From positions 186,001-250,000 of the forward strand of contig NC_087073.1 of assembly GCF_026151205.1 (NCBI RefSeq): a stretch of 64,000 nucleotides of DNA, given 5' to 3'. Position numbers and translations under genes: made by a program. Below the pieces are notes generated by a model. The model ran no database searches, was not told the origin of the DNA, and saw nothing but the letters and a program-made list of their open reading frames with translations. How positions within the stretch are numbered: position 1 is the first letter of the stretch; each line of letters opens with the position of its first letter. This DNA is from Bolinopsis microptera. Its lineage: Eukaryota > Ctenophora > Tentaculata > Lobata > Bolinopsidae. Positions 1 through 12,864 of the stretch are shown here, piece after piece.

Positions 1-2065
1 GGGGACAAAACTCTAAAGAGGAAAACTGACGAACCCTGCGGGACAGGGAATTTTGGATGGGGGTTATTCTGGCGCTTTCGCCCCAAAGTTCATGGCCTTA
101 AATTTCTTATTGCTAGGCTAGTTGGCTTTTATCTGATCAAGAACCCATAATTGTAGGAGGAACGAGTGAGATTTGAGAAGGCTGTCTAGATTTATGAAGT
201 TATTTTTTATTCGCTTTAAAAAAATTAGTGGGCGTGCTGGGCAGTTTTCGTTTTTATTCTTTAAATTGTTTTTGGCATTTACTTAGAACAATAGCTCTTT
301 CCCTATAAAATTAATCCAGATATTTTATTAAAATTAAAAAACAAGTTAAATATAAAAGGGGAAAAGGATTAAAAGTTTTGTTTTGTAAATAACATTCCAC
401 CAAAAACTGATAATTTAGGATTATTCTGGGGTAAGGGAACGAAGAAACGTGGAAAGTTTCTTTTCACAAAGGTCCAAGGATTTGATTAGTTAGGGGAATA
501 AGGAAAAACAGTTTTCTTCTGCCAAAAATTGTTTTTTTTTCAAAAAAGTTTCGTGGATTACTCAGTTCACTGGGAAAAAAAAAACATTTTCAATCAAAAA
601 TAACCATTGAAAAAAAAATGGGTTTTTATTGTTGTTTTTACCTGGGGGAAAGTTTTTTTAACTTATTTAAAACATTTGGTAAAAATTCCGGGAATTGGGA
701 AAGTATTGTTTATTGGGAGGGGTCGCCTGGTTTTTGCAAATTGTAATTCTTGTAATTGTAATAAAATTTTGTTTTATTGTTATCCCCGTTTTGAAGGTTT
801 AATAACGGCCTTGATACCCATGTGAAGTGGTAAAATGTCCCCAGGGGCCCCCAAAAATTGGCCCACACCAAACAAACATTAACTTTACTGGGCGTTTTTT
901 TTAAAAAAAAATTTTAACGGCCGTTAAATAGGTTCCCTTTATTTATTGGAGGGATTGGTAAAATTGTTTAGTGTCCAGGCCCCAAAGCTATTGGGGCCCC
1001 AGGTAGATGAAAATCTTAATTAATTTAAATCACTGGGTACTATTTCCCAGTATCAGCCAATTAAATAAACCCATCTGAGACTTATTAAACCTTGCCAATT
1101 GTAATTGGGTAAAATTTATTTATTTATGGAGTAGTTTACCACGAAAAAAGAAAAGGGAAAACCCAGTTACCTCCACTTTTACCCCCGGGGAGTTTAAGCT
1201 GAAATTTTAAAGCGCTAAAAAAACTTCGGGGTAAAGGTGGGAGTAGCTGAATTTCTAGCTGGAGGTTTTATAAAACTTCAGAAAATGGTCTCCTATTACT
1301 TATATATATTCCACGTTTTCAACTTGCCAAGAAGTATAAAAAAGAGTTACTCGTACATACAAAGGGATGTGCGTCGATTAAAAAAACAATGCTAACCAAT
1401 ATCTTGGGGCCAGGTTTAGTGTTAAAGCTTCCCAAAGGGACAAGAGATCGAGAAATAGAAATTAAGGGGGTCACAAACGCCCGCTTGACAACCTCCGATT
1501 TGGGGGATGTTGATTACTTGGGCTTTCCAGGAGTACAGGGGGAACATGATTATTTTTAAAATGCGTTCCACGTGCCTTCACGTGGGGCCCGGTTCCGGAG
1601 AGGGGAGCTCAAAATAGGCGGCGGATTTAAATGTTCCAGCAGGTTAGGTAAACGTGAACATTTTCATTTGATTCCACCGGCGGTATTATTAATTACCTAC
1701 CTACCACGTGGAAGCTGAGTAAGTAACTATAAAAAACACCCTATTTTTTAGCTGGCCGGGTAATTAGGGGCCTGTAAAGAGGGGAACGACCGGAAATTGA
1801 GGGGCCCTGTAATTTTTGTTAGGGTAAAATTGTTGTTTGTTGTGCTGGAAAGCTGATTCATTATTCGCCATAAATTACAATTAAAAACTGGTGGTTGTCC
1901 CCACAAAAAGGGGTTTTTAGGGGTTTTTTGTAGGGGACCAAATCTAAGGATTTGTTAGTGGTGGGACCCCCAAAAAATGGCAAAAAAAACTTGGGAACCA
2001 AATCAATTTGGGGGAGGCAATTTTGGAGGTTGTATTATTGTGACCCGTACGCTGCTGCAAAGGCT
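1..2065 (+). repeat. Noisy, length-inflated copy of the unit tail (LINE 3' end and flank)
   Basis: This stretch aligns in order with 58262-59810 (the LINE C-terminal coding end and the sequence after it), but it is about 500 bases longer. The extra length comes from scattered single-base insertions and lengthened G, T and A runs. It opens with the LINE segment 'ctctaaagagg' and ends near 'cgtacgctgctgcaa', as in unit B. The clean copies in units A and B lack the inserted bases. An unpolished consensus at a contig end is the likely cause, so no gene should be called here. True ancient decay is possible but would not favour homopolymer extension so strongly. Confidence 0.8.
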
Positions 2066-2270
2066 TGCTTTGGTAATCGGAAGGAAAAGGGGGAAATCTT
2101 TTTTGACTTTTCCTGATAGGGCTTATCTAAGCTGAAAATTCTTAAGGGGGATTATTCTTAATATCGCTTAAATCTAGGCTTATCTAGGCTTATCTTGACT
2201 TTAATCTTAGCCTTATCTAGCTTTAATCTAGGCCTTTAATCTAGCTTATTCTAGCTTCATATCAAGGCTC
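2066..2270. repeat. Degenerate short repeats (CTTATCTAGG / TTTAATCTAGC)
   Basis: A patch of irregular tandem copies of a 10-12 base motif (ggcttatcta, tttaatctag) between about 2165 and 2260. It has no coding content and marks the point where similarity to the unit tail ends. Confidence 0.55.
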
Positions 2271-3067
2271 ATCTCATGTGGGAAAATTTTGGCTTCAATT
2301 GTTTGCCAGCTTGTGGACGATGCCATGGTATGAACTTCACAAACATTAGACATGATGAACCTGAAGAACAAGCGAATTTTGATTAATATTAACTGTGTAT
2401 TAATAATTGTCATGGTATTTACTGAGAACACACATTTTAGATTAACTGTATTTGTTATTTGTAGATGATTTTTTAAATAGATTTGAAATAAGCGTTAAAA
2501 ATAATTTGGTGTATTTTTTTTCGAAAGTTCAATAAAATTTCGAAAAATTTCGAAAAATTCCATTTATTTCGAAAAATAAAGCTCCAATCGTTCTGAAACT
2601 ATCATTCGCCTGCCATAATGTGGCCATTGCGGTCATTTTGCACCCCCTATGGAGATCTCAAGACCTTCGGGAGCCGAATAACCAATATTAGGGGTGGGGC
2701 GTATGGGTTCCTGGAGAAAAATGACTATACAAATTTTTGCCCAAAAGTTTCAGCTGGACGGTTTTTTTTGGTGGTTCCTGGGACTATGGACAACACATTC
2801 CTGTAGACAAACCTTTGTTACGAATTTGTTCACAGATTGACCCATAAACAGCAATTCTTGCCCTAACTAAAGTGATTCGTCAGGCCGGTTCACGTTACTT
2901 ATTTCGAAGTGATCTTGTGGACGCGATTCGTCGGTCACGTTATGTATTTCGATCCACTGATCATAATTCCTTCGGGTCAGTTCAATCCACGTATACAGTA
3001 TGTGATCCACTGCAGAGTCGTAAGCAGCATATGATCCTAATTCCTATCACAAATGAAGTTATGTAAA
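2271..3067. other. AT-rich spacer, no gene seen
   Basis: No convincing coding region. It holds short AAATTTCGAAAAA repeats near 2520-2580. A diverged direct duplication of about 50 bases at roughly 2873-2990 contains 'ttcacgttacttatttcga' and 'gtcacgttatgtatttcga'. Confidence 0.5.
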
Positions 3068-3560
3068 ATATAAGGTGGCAAAGATTTTTCTAAGAAAGCG
3101 TAGCTAGATTTAACTCTCCCGCAAATAAATTATAAGGCGGCAAATATTATGCTAAGAAAGCGTAGATTTAACTCTCCCGCAAATAAATTATAAGGTGGCG
3201 AATATTTTGCTAAGAAAGCGTAGATTTAACTCTCGCGCAAATAAATTATAAGGTGGCGAATATTTTGCTAAGAAAGCGTAGATTTAACTCTCGCGCAAAT
3301 AAATTATAAGGAGGCGAATATTTTGCTAAGAATGCGAAGATTTCATTCTCGCGTAAACAAACTAAAAAGGAGCGTGCAGCGCGCGTCAGACCGTTTGGCA
3401 AATATTTTGCTAAGAATGCGCATTTTCCTAACGTAAAATTCGCCTCCTTATGAAATATTTGCATCATCACGCGCAGCCTGGCAAATACATCATAACACGG
3501 CGCATATTTTGATAAGATGGCAAATATTTCGTTAGCGCGGCAATTATTTGCGTAACATGG
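3068..3560. repeat. 58-bp tandem repeat, about five good copies plus decayed copies
   Basis: Units begin 'ataaggtggcgaatatttt', contain 'gctaagaaagcgtagattta' and end 'gcaaataaatt'. Period 58 is clear from 3068 to about 3366. Decayed or rearranged copies sharing 'ggcaaatattttgctaagaa' continue to about 3560. Confidence 0.85.
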
Positions 3561-3589
3561 CAATGTTGCAACCCGGGAGGGGGCTCCAT

Positions 3590-6500
3590 AACACAACATT
3601 ACACACCATTACACAACATTACACAACATTACACATCATTACACACCATTACACAACATTACACAACATTACACAACATTACACAACATTACACAACATT
3701 ACACAACATTACACACCATTACACAACATTACACGCCATAACACAACATTACACACCATTACACAACATTACACAACATTACACAACATTACACAACATT
3801 ACACAACATTACACAACATTACACAATATTACACAACATTACACAACATTACACAACATTACACACCATTACACACCATTACACACCATTACACAACATT
3901 ACACAACATTACACAACATTACACAATATTACACGCCATAACACAACATTACACATCATTACACAACATTACACAACATTTCACAACATTTCACACCATT
4001 ACACAACATTACACACCATTACACACCATTACACACCATTACACAACATTACACAACATTACACAACATTACACATCATTACACACCATTACACAACATT
4101 ACACAACATTACACAACATTACACACCATTACACAACATTACACAACATTGCACAACATTGCACGCCATAACACAACATTACACACTATTACACAACATT
4201 ACACAACATTACACATCATTACACAACATTACACAACATTACACAACATTACACATCATTACACACCATTACACAACATTACACAACATTACACGCCATA
4301 ACACAACATTACACAACATTACACAACATTACACAACATTACACAACATTACACAACATTACACAACATTACACAACATTACACAACATTACACAACATT
4401 ACACAACATTACACATCATTACACAACATTACACAACATTACACAACATTACACAACATTACACAACATTACACAACATTACACAACATTACACAACATT
4501 ACACACCATTACACAACATTACACAACATTACACAACATTACACAACATTACACAACATTACACAACATTACACAACATTACACAACATTACACAACATT
4601 ACACAACATTACACAACATTACACAACATTACACAACATTACACAACATTACACAACATTACACAACATTACACACCATTACACAACATTACACAACATT
4701 ACACACCATTACACAACATTACACAACATTACACAACATTACACACCATTACACAACATTACACAACATTACACACCATTACACAACATTACACACCATT
4801 ACACAACATTACACAACATTACACAACATTACACACCATTACACAACATTACACAACATTACACAACATTACACAACATTACACAACATTACACAACATT
4901 ACACACCATTACACAACATTACACACCATTACACAACATTACACACCATTACACAACATTACACAACATTACACAACATTACACAACATTACACAACATT
5001 ACACAACATTACACAACATTACACAACATTACACAACATTACACAACATTACACAACATTACACAACATTACACAACATTACACAACATTACACAACATT
5101 ACACAACATTACACAACATTACACAACATTACACAACATTACACAACATTACACAACATTACACAACATTACACAACATTACACAACATTACACAACATT
5201 ACACAACATTACACAACATTACACAACATTACACAACATTACACACCATTACACAACATTACACAACATTACACAACATTACACACCATTACACAACATT
5301 ACACGCCATAACACAACATTACACACCATTACACAACATTACACAACATTACACAACATTACACAACATTACACAACATTACACAACATTACACAACATT
5401 ACACAACATTACACAACATTACACAACATTACACAACATTACACAACATTACACAACATTACACAACATTACACAACATTACACAACATTACACAACATT
5501 ACACAACATTACACAACATTACACACCATTACACAACATTACACAACATTACACAACATTACACACCATTACACAACATTACACAACATTACACAACATT
5601 ACACAACATTACACAACATTACACAACATTACACAACATTACACAACATTACACACCATTACACACCATTACACACCATTACACAACATTACACAACATT
5701 ACACACCATTACACACCATTACACAACATTACACACCATTACACACCATTACACACCATTACACACCATTACACACCATTACACACCATTACACACCATT
5801 ACACAACATTACACACCATTACACACCATTACACAACATTACACAACATTACACACCATTACACACCATTACACACCATTACACACCATTACACAACATT
5901 ACACAACATTACACAACATTACACAATATTACACGCCATAACACAACATTACACATCATTACACAACATTACACAACATTTCACAACATTACACAACATT
6001 ACACAACATTACACACCATTACACACCATTACACACCATTACACAACATTACACAACATTACACAACATTACACATCATTACACACCATTACACAACATT
6101 ACACAACATTACACAACATTACACACCATTACACAACATTACACAACATTACACAACATTGCACGCCATAACACAACATTACACACATTACACAACATTA
6201 CACAACATTACACATCATTACACAACATTACACAACATTACACGCCATAACACAACATTACACACCATTACACATCATTACACAACATTGCACAACATTA
6301 AACAACACTACACAACATTACACAACATTACACAACATTGCACAACATTTCACACCATTACACAACATTTCACAACATTACACAACATTACACAACATTA
6401 CACAACATTTCACAATATTACACAACATTACACAACATTACACAACATTACACAACATTTCACACCATTACACAACATTACACACCATTACACACAATTG

Positions 6501-7483
6501 CACAACATTACACAACATTACACAACATTGCACAACATTTCACACCATTACACAACATTTCACACCATTACACAACATTACACAACATTACACAACATTT
6601 CACAACATTACACACCATTACACAACATTACACAACATTACGCAATATTACACACCATTACACAACATTACACAACATTACACACCATTACACACCATTA
6701 CACAACATTACACAACATAACACAACATTACACAACATTACACAACATTACACATCATTACACAACATTACACATCATTACACACCATTACACACCATTA
6801 CACAAAATTACACAACATTACACAACATTACACAACATTACACACCATTACACAACATTACACAACATAACACAACATTACACAACATTATGCAACATTA
6901 CGCAACATAACACAACATTTCACACCATTACACAACATTACACAACATTTCACAACATTTCACACCATTACACAACATTACACAATATTACACAACATTA
7001 CACAACATTACACATCATTACACACCATTACACAACATTACACACCATTACACAATATTACACAACATTACACAACATTACACATCATTACACACCATTA
7101 CACAACATTACACAACATTACACAACATTACACATCATTACACACCATTACACAACATTACACACCATTACACACCATTACACAACATTACACAACATTA
7201 CACAACATTTCACACCATTACACAACATTACACAACATTTCACAACATTTCACACCATTACACAACATTACACAATATTACACAACATTACACAACATTA
7301 CACATCATTACACACCATTACACAACATTACACAACATTACACACCATTACACAACATTACACAACATTTCACAACATTTCACACCATTACACAACATTA
7401 CACAACATTACACAACATTACACAACATTACACAACATTACACAACATTACACAACATTACACAACATTACACAACATAACAC
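3590..7483. repeat. ACACAACATT 10-bp satellite, about 390 copies
   Basis: Nearly uninterrupted array of the decamer ACACAACATT, with recurring variants ACACACCATT, ACACATCATT, ACACGCCATA and, towards the 3' side, TCACAACATT and GCACAACATT. The phase slips by one base near 6185. Because 10 is not a multiple of 3, the array reads through all three forward frames as one stop-free 10-residue repeat, so the long open frames here are not genes. Variant order shows internal duplications: the run starting at 3921 is repeated from 5921. The array ends 90 bases before a splice acceptor, so it probably lies within an intron. Confidence 0.97.
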
Positions 7484-7573
7484 CTATTTCTTTTTCCTCC
7501 TCCGCCCATCTGGTATCTTTATATTGTTGTTTAAATATGTCATTCCCTTAATAACTGGATTCTATTTTTCCAG

Positions 7574-7770
7574 CAGCACCAGCAGCAGTAGAAACACCAG
7601 ACACTCCTGAAGAGGTAGCCCTGTCCCTGGAGAGTGCCCTGCAACCTGATGGACCTAGGCGCAGAACTCGGCAGCGCCTCAAATCTAAAATGGCTCAAAG
7701 GAAGTCTCTCCGACGTACACTGAAGAGTGGGATTACGGATGAAGAGCTAGCGGCAGCGGGAATCAAGTGA
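7574..7770 (+). CDS. Probable 3' terminal exon of an unidentified protein-coding gene
   Basis: A pyrimidine-rich tract ending in CAG (7555-7573), with a branch-point-like 'taataac' just upstream, is followed by an open frame to TGA at 7768-7770. The frame gives about 64 residues from codon 7576 (phase 1 entry). The peptide begins Ala/Pro-rich, continues through an acidic patch (DTPEEV), then a basic cluster (PRRRTRQRLKSK, RKSLRRTLK), and ends ITDEELAAAGIK. The base composition is GC-richer and complex, unlike the surrounding repeats. The basic cluster could be a nuclear-localisation or nucleic-acid contact region (inference). I do not recognise the family. Upstream exons are not visible in 2066-3590 and may lie outside the window. 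Cutting after the second CAG (7576) is an alternative acceptor. Confidence 0.6.
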
Positions 7771-7916
7771 ACTCAGTGTCCTGTCTTTCCGGATAAAGAG
7801 GAGAATTATCAGTTGTGAAAACTCACAATATTCCGATTATATTGTGTACAGTATTTTATATTGTAAATAGATTGACCTGAGTTCAAGAGTGTGTTCAAAT
7901 GATGAATCAGAATGAG
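7771..7916 (+). other. Likely 3' UTR after the terminal exon
   Basis: AT-rich sequence after the TGA. No canonical AATAAA is seen; 'gtattttatattgtaaatag' is the most UTR-like part. It runs directly into the 23-bp array. Confidence 0.35.
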
Positions 7917-8924
7917 TTAACACTGCTCTACAGTCAGAGTTAACACTGCTCTACAGTCAGAGTTAACACTGCTCTACAGTCAGAGTTAACACTGCTCTAC
8001 AGTCAGAGTTAACACTGCTCTACAGTCAGAGTTAACACTACTCTACAGTCAGAGTTAACACTGCTCTACAGTCAGAGTTAACACTGCTCTACAGTCAGAG
8101 TTAACACTGCTCTACAGTCAGAGTTAACACTGCTCTACAGTCAGAGTTAACACTACTCTACAGTCAGAGTTAACACTGCTCTACAGTCAGAGTTAACACT
8201 GCTCTACAGTCAGAGTTAACACTGCTCTACAGTCAGAGTTAACACTACTCTACAGTCAGAGTTAACACTGCTCTACAGTCAGAGTTAACACTGCTCTACA
8301 GTCAGAGTTAACACTGCTCTACAGTCAGAGTTAACACTGCTCTACAGTCAGAGTTAACACTGCTCTACAGTCAGAGTTAACACTGCTCTACAGTCAGAGT
8401 TAACACTGCTCTACAGTCAGAGTTAACACTACTCTACAGTCAGAGTTAACACTGCTCTACAGTCAGAGTTAACACTGCTCTACAGTCAGAGTTAACACTG
8501 CTCTACAGTCAGAGTTAACACTGCTCTACAGTCAGAGTTAACACTACTCTACAGTCAGAGTTAACACTGCTCTACAGTCAGAGTTAACACTGCTCTACAG
8601 TCAGAGTTAACACTGCTCTACAGTCAGAGTTAACACTGCTCTACAGTCAGAGTTAACACTGCTCTACAGTCAGAGTTAACACTGCTCTACAGTCAGAGTT
8701 AACACTGCTCTACAGTCAGAGTTAACACTGCTCTACAGTCAGAGTTAACACTGCTCTACAGTCAGAGTTATAAACACTGCTCTACAGTCAGAGTTAACAT
8801 TGCTCTACAGTCAGAGTTAACACTGCTCTACAGTCAGAGTTAACACTGCTCTACAGTCAGAGTTAACACTGCTCTACAGTCAGAGTTAACACTGCTCTAC
8901 AGTCAGAGTTAACACTGCTCTACA
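7917..8924. repeat. 23-bp tandem repeat, about 44 copies
   Basis: Unit reads gttaacactgctctacagt plus caga. Copies are almost identical, with a recurrent 'actactctac' variant and one copy with a 3-base insertion near 8770. Each unit carries the HpaI palindrome GTTAAC. Homogeneity suggests recent amplification. Confidence 0.95.
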
Positions 8925-9238
8925 AGTATAGTCAGGAGATGATTTAACAGGAATGTGTTATGACGACAATATAATGTCATGATTATGCACTTACTTTATA
9001 GCTATCTAAATTATTTTTAAAGAATTACTATTATTATGTTGACACGTGTTCGCATTAGCTTTATTTCAAATTTAAAATATTTACTGGGTACATAGTAGGC
9101 TCTAACTCGATTTAAAATTAAATAACTTAAATGTGTTCCAAACTTAATATATTTAAGAAGTCAGATTACTTGTTTATTAACAATTTTTGTACGTTTATTA
9201 CAGTTATTGCCAAGTTGATTGTATTAGCGACCTGGAAT
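8925..9238. other. AT-rich spacer before unit A, no gene seen
   Basis: Low-complexity AT-rich sequence without recognisable coding content or structured repeats. Similarity to unit B begins at its right end. Confidence 0.4.
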
Positions 9239-9617
9239 AATAAATTTTGGAAAATTAAAAAGATGTGCACAGTTTGGTTAGTATTATGTTGGGTTTTGGT
9301 AGAGACCAACTTTACTATCAAGTATCAAGTTTTTGATTAATCAGTTATTACAGGCAATTGTTTCCCAAGAGATAAAGATTAAGTGTTCATGGAAATTACA
9401 ATTTTTTAATAAGAATAATTTGTAAGATGACAGATTTATTCCAAAGTTAATATTACACAGAAAATTAATCGTGTTTGAATGAAATATAAGGAAAATGTCC
9501 TGCTTTATTATGGGGGTTAAGGTTGTTCATACTTAGGTAGGCCAGTGGTAGGATATTTAGGCCAGTGGTAGGATAGCGGGCCTGTAAAAATGTTCCGGGA
9601 CATAATTATAAATATCA

Positions 9618-9712
9618 TGGTTATAATGGTTATCATGGTTATAATGGTTACCATGGTTATAATGGTTACCATGGTTACCATGGTTACCATGGTTATGGTT
9701 ATGATGGTCGGG
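9618..9712. repeat. Short repeat of GGTTATAATGGTTACCAT type (unit A)
   Basis: About five irregular copies of a 9/18-base motif built on GGTTACCATGGTTATAAT, containing CCATGG palindromes. The same array is more than twice as long in unit B (33754-33965). Confidence 0.85.
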
Positions 9713-9762
9713 ATGTGTTGAACATGGCTATTTATTTGTGGACAGCCTTACGATACTGTAAA

Positions 9763-9928
9763 GGGGTCGTTCACATATTACATAATCATTTGTTGAACAA
9801 TTCCCCCCCCCCCCCCCCTCCGTAATCAGTTTTACACAGCTATTGTGTATAAATTACACTAGCGTAATCATTTGGAGACCCCAACCCCCCCTCCCGCTCG
9901 GTTGATCACGTAATATGTGAACGTCCCC
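9763..9928. mobile_element. Small MITE with GGGGnCGTTCACATATTAC ends (unit A)
   Basis: Terminal inverted repeats: GGGGTCGTTCACATATTACA on the left, and on the right the reverse complement of GGGGACGTTCACATATTACG. The interior contains a C homopolymer followed by 'tccgtaatcagttttacac' and no coding content. The same element lies at the same place in unit B (34023-34165), so it predates the split of the units. Superfamily not assigned. Confidence 0.75.
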
Positions 9929-11389
9929 AAATTGTAATTGTGCCTCGTCACAACTTGTATAAGATTAATGAAATCTCAAAAAATTATCAATGCAGAATCT
10001 TTTTTAGTTCACATAGGCAAATCTTTATAATATACAGATATTTTTATTTAAATTGGTTTTTAATAGAGTAACATGTGATGAATATTTAAGCGTTTTGTTG
10101 TTACATTTAAGTTGTCTTTAAAGTGATTTGATTATTATTGCCCCGATGAAATGACTTTCGTTTTATTTTTGATCAGTTTGCTTTTAAAGTGATTTACATG
10201 ATTCGCCCTCGTGTCTACCCTTTTAAGAAAGTACCGCCCTTGTGTCCGGTTCCCATGAGAATATATAGAAAGAAATTATTCCTTGGATTCCACATTGATC
10301 AGGTCCTGGTACTTTATATCTGCAGACGCAGGCCAGGAGGGATCCTGGGATCCAGATACCAGAGGAATATCTTCATGGACCGAGGAAATTAATTAGGTCT
10401 TCATTGATTTCTTTATAACTCTGTAACTCGTCACTGACAGGATCAGGATTGATGACTGATGGGGTCGAATGATAACTTCATAGCTCGTCACTGACAGTGA
10501 CAGGGTCAGCGTTGATGAGGTCGAATAATTACTTCATAGCTTGTCACTAACTGGATCAGCATTACATGACTAACGAGGTCTCTTACTATTACACCAAGAC
10601 AAAGGTCAGTTATTGTTAATAACTATTAATATCGAAGAAATTAGCTAACAAATTATCGAGTACAAATCGGTGACCGACATCTGGGAACCTCTCATTCCGG
10701 CCTCCCACAGGTATCACATCACATGGTCCAATCAGTGACGTATCATTTGTGATATAATCCATATTATAACCATCCTAACAGCCGGACAATCAAGAACCTG
10801 GGTAGGGTTCACAATTCACATGACAGTTTAGTAAGTAGCTGTGTATTATGAAGTATATTAAGAAGTGTTTGAGCTCTCGGCATGTGTTCACATAACTATC
10901 CTCAGTTAATGGTTGTGGTAAATTATTTCGAGAAAACCTACCTTGGTACAAATGCCTTCTTCACAACTATTCAATATAATAATTACTATATTTATAAGGC
11001 GAACATTTTGTTGAAAACCAGACGTTTCTATCTCTTTTACTTCCGAAGTTAGGCCCCTAACGGTAAGGTTTCCTGGGAATGCTTCTCGCAACCACAGATC
11101 GGCGAGATGCGAAGGATTGACATCGTGAATCAACATATTGTTCTGATATCATTCCTTAGAACTTGAGTATCAGTAATTACTATAAGAGTAATTAATCATC
11201 ATCCAAATTAGACAGCAGCGTTTTTGAGCTTTTTATTTTATTTCAAAAGCATTCCAAGTAATTTATATAAGCGCATAGGCATAGCCATATTGATATATTT
11301 ATTCTGAATACATTGTAAAAGATTTGATCTCTATTCACAATTCATGAAATTTGAAGGAAATTACTGCAATGCGCGCAATTAGGGAGCAG
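9929..11389. other. Unit A spacer, no gene seen
   Basis: Matches 34166-37085 of unit B apart from insertions in B. The 67-residue open frame at 10189 has an indel relative to B and no family features, so I do not call it. Three degenerate copies of a ~65-base motif (ataactTcatagctcgtcac) lie at about 10410-10570. The interval 10987-11140 is unrelated to the corresponding B interval (36605-36830). Confidence 0.5.
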
Positions 11390-12835
11390 TGGCGTAACGT
11401 TGCCTGTTGGTTGGGCGGGCGCGCGGGGGGTGCCGGGGCCGCCGTGGGGAATATGGGCGCACCCTTGTGTAGGGCGACGGGCCCCGTCCATTTTTATGGT
11501 GCCGGGGGGGGTTGTGTGCATTTGGTTGTTTTGTTTTTGTTTGTGTGGTGGCGGGGTGGCCGTAGTGATAGTGGTTGGAAGCAGAGTATGGGGTTGGTAG
11601 TGGGGTGAGAGGTTTGGTTTATATAGGGGTAGGGGTTAAGGGAGAAGGGGGGCGGGAAGCTTGGTTAAAAATCTCTAAGAGGAGAAGATGTGATTTCAAT
11701 GTTGCATAGACGGGGCTATGGTGTTTTTTGGATGAGGTATATTAAGTGGGTTTGAGGGTGTGTTCAGTTATTGTTACAAGCGATGGAATGGGGACGTATT
11801 GTTGGGAGGAAGAGTGGAATTGATATATTAGGTCGCGGCACAGGCGGTCGATGGGGAATGTGTTGTTTGGCTGGGTATCGGGAAAATGTGCCTGGTATAG
11901 GGTCCAATGTTTAGGGGAGGTGTGAGTTGAAGTGTTGGAGTATGGATGAGGAGTGTAGGAGTCACGTAGGAGGACTTGGAGTGGGGGGAGGTTTTGTGGG
12001 ATATTAGAGTGGGGGATTAGGGAGGGGCGGGATGGGGGGGGTGTTGAGGGGGGGGGGAGGAATATGTGTTAGGAGAATATGGTTGTTAGGTTGGGGGGAT
12101 GGGTGATAGTGAGGGAGGGTTTGGGTTTTTATAAATGATGGTATAAGTAATAGCGTGTGGAGGGGGTTGGAAAGTTATTGTTGTAATTGGGTGGTTTGGG
12201 ATGATATTTGGAGATTTTTGGGGTTGAGGTGGTTGTGTGGTGGTAGGGGATAGGTAATTTGGGGTGAGTGAATGTTAAGATGGGGATGGGGAGATATGTG
12301 GGGTTAGATTGGTGTAGAGAGATGGGGATGAGTTTGTGTAGGTTGGGGAGTTGGTGTAATTTGTGATTGTTGAGGTGTGTGGTATGTAGTGGAAAAGGGG
12401 GTAGGGGGATGAGGATGTGGGTTGGGGGGGAATTTAATAGGTTTTGTGTGGTATGGGAATGAAATGTAATGGTGGTGTTGATGAGTATTTTTATAGGTTG
12501 TGGTATTTGTTTGATTTTTTTTATATGTTTGTTGTGTTGTATGGGGTGGTTTGTGATTGGTGTATAGGAGTAGGTTGTTAGTATTTTGAAAGATGGTTGG
12601 GGGGGTGAGGGATAAGGTAAAGTGGAGTGGATTAATAAGGGATTTTGGGAGTTTGAGGATGGTGGGATGTGTTTGATTGTAAAAATGGTTTGGAGGGGTT
12701 GTATGGGGGAGGTTTTATGTGTTAGTGGATAAATACTTAGGGGTTGTATGTATAGTACTGTATTGGTATGCAGGTTTTGTAGTCTTTGAGTAGATGAAGG
12801 TTATGTCGGATCTTGGGATGGTGTTTAGTCTTGTT
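11390..12835. other. C-depleted, G/T-rich low-quality tract
   Basis: Starting just after 'gcgcgcaattagggag', the plus strand becomes G- and T-rich with very few C bases for about 1.4 kb. It contains long G runs and no recognisable feature. Complexity returns at about 12835, inside the 3' part of the helicase gene. In unit B the same interval (37085-39395) is normal sequence with arrays and a tRNA-like element. A failed consensus or low-quality read end is most likely. Confidence 0.7.
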
Positions 12836-12864
12836 TTTACCGCCGGTGGTGTACAACAGAGATG

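Noticed and set aside
607-825. 72-codon frame in the noisy tract
   Set aside because: The sequence is an insertion-laden copy of 58700-58870, which has no such frame.
3548-7610. Long open frames (207, 670, 483, 190 residues) of TLHNITQHYT repeats
   Set aside because: They are the stop-free translation of the ACACAACATT satellite in any forward frame; no non-repeat domain or start context.
10189-10392. 67-codon open frame shared with unit B at 35374 (RPRVYPFKKVPPLCPVPMRI)
   Set aside because: The ends differ by an indel between units, there is no recognisable family, and conservation equals that of flanking non-coding DNA.
11351-11608. Gly-rich open frames at the start of the C-depleted tract
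   Set aside because: Composition artefact of G/T-rich low-quality sequence.
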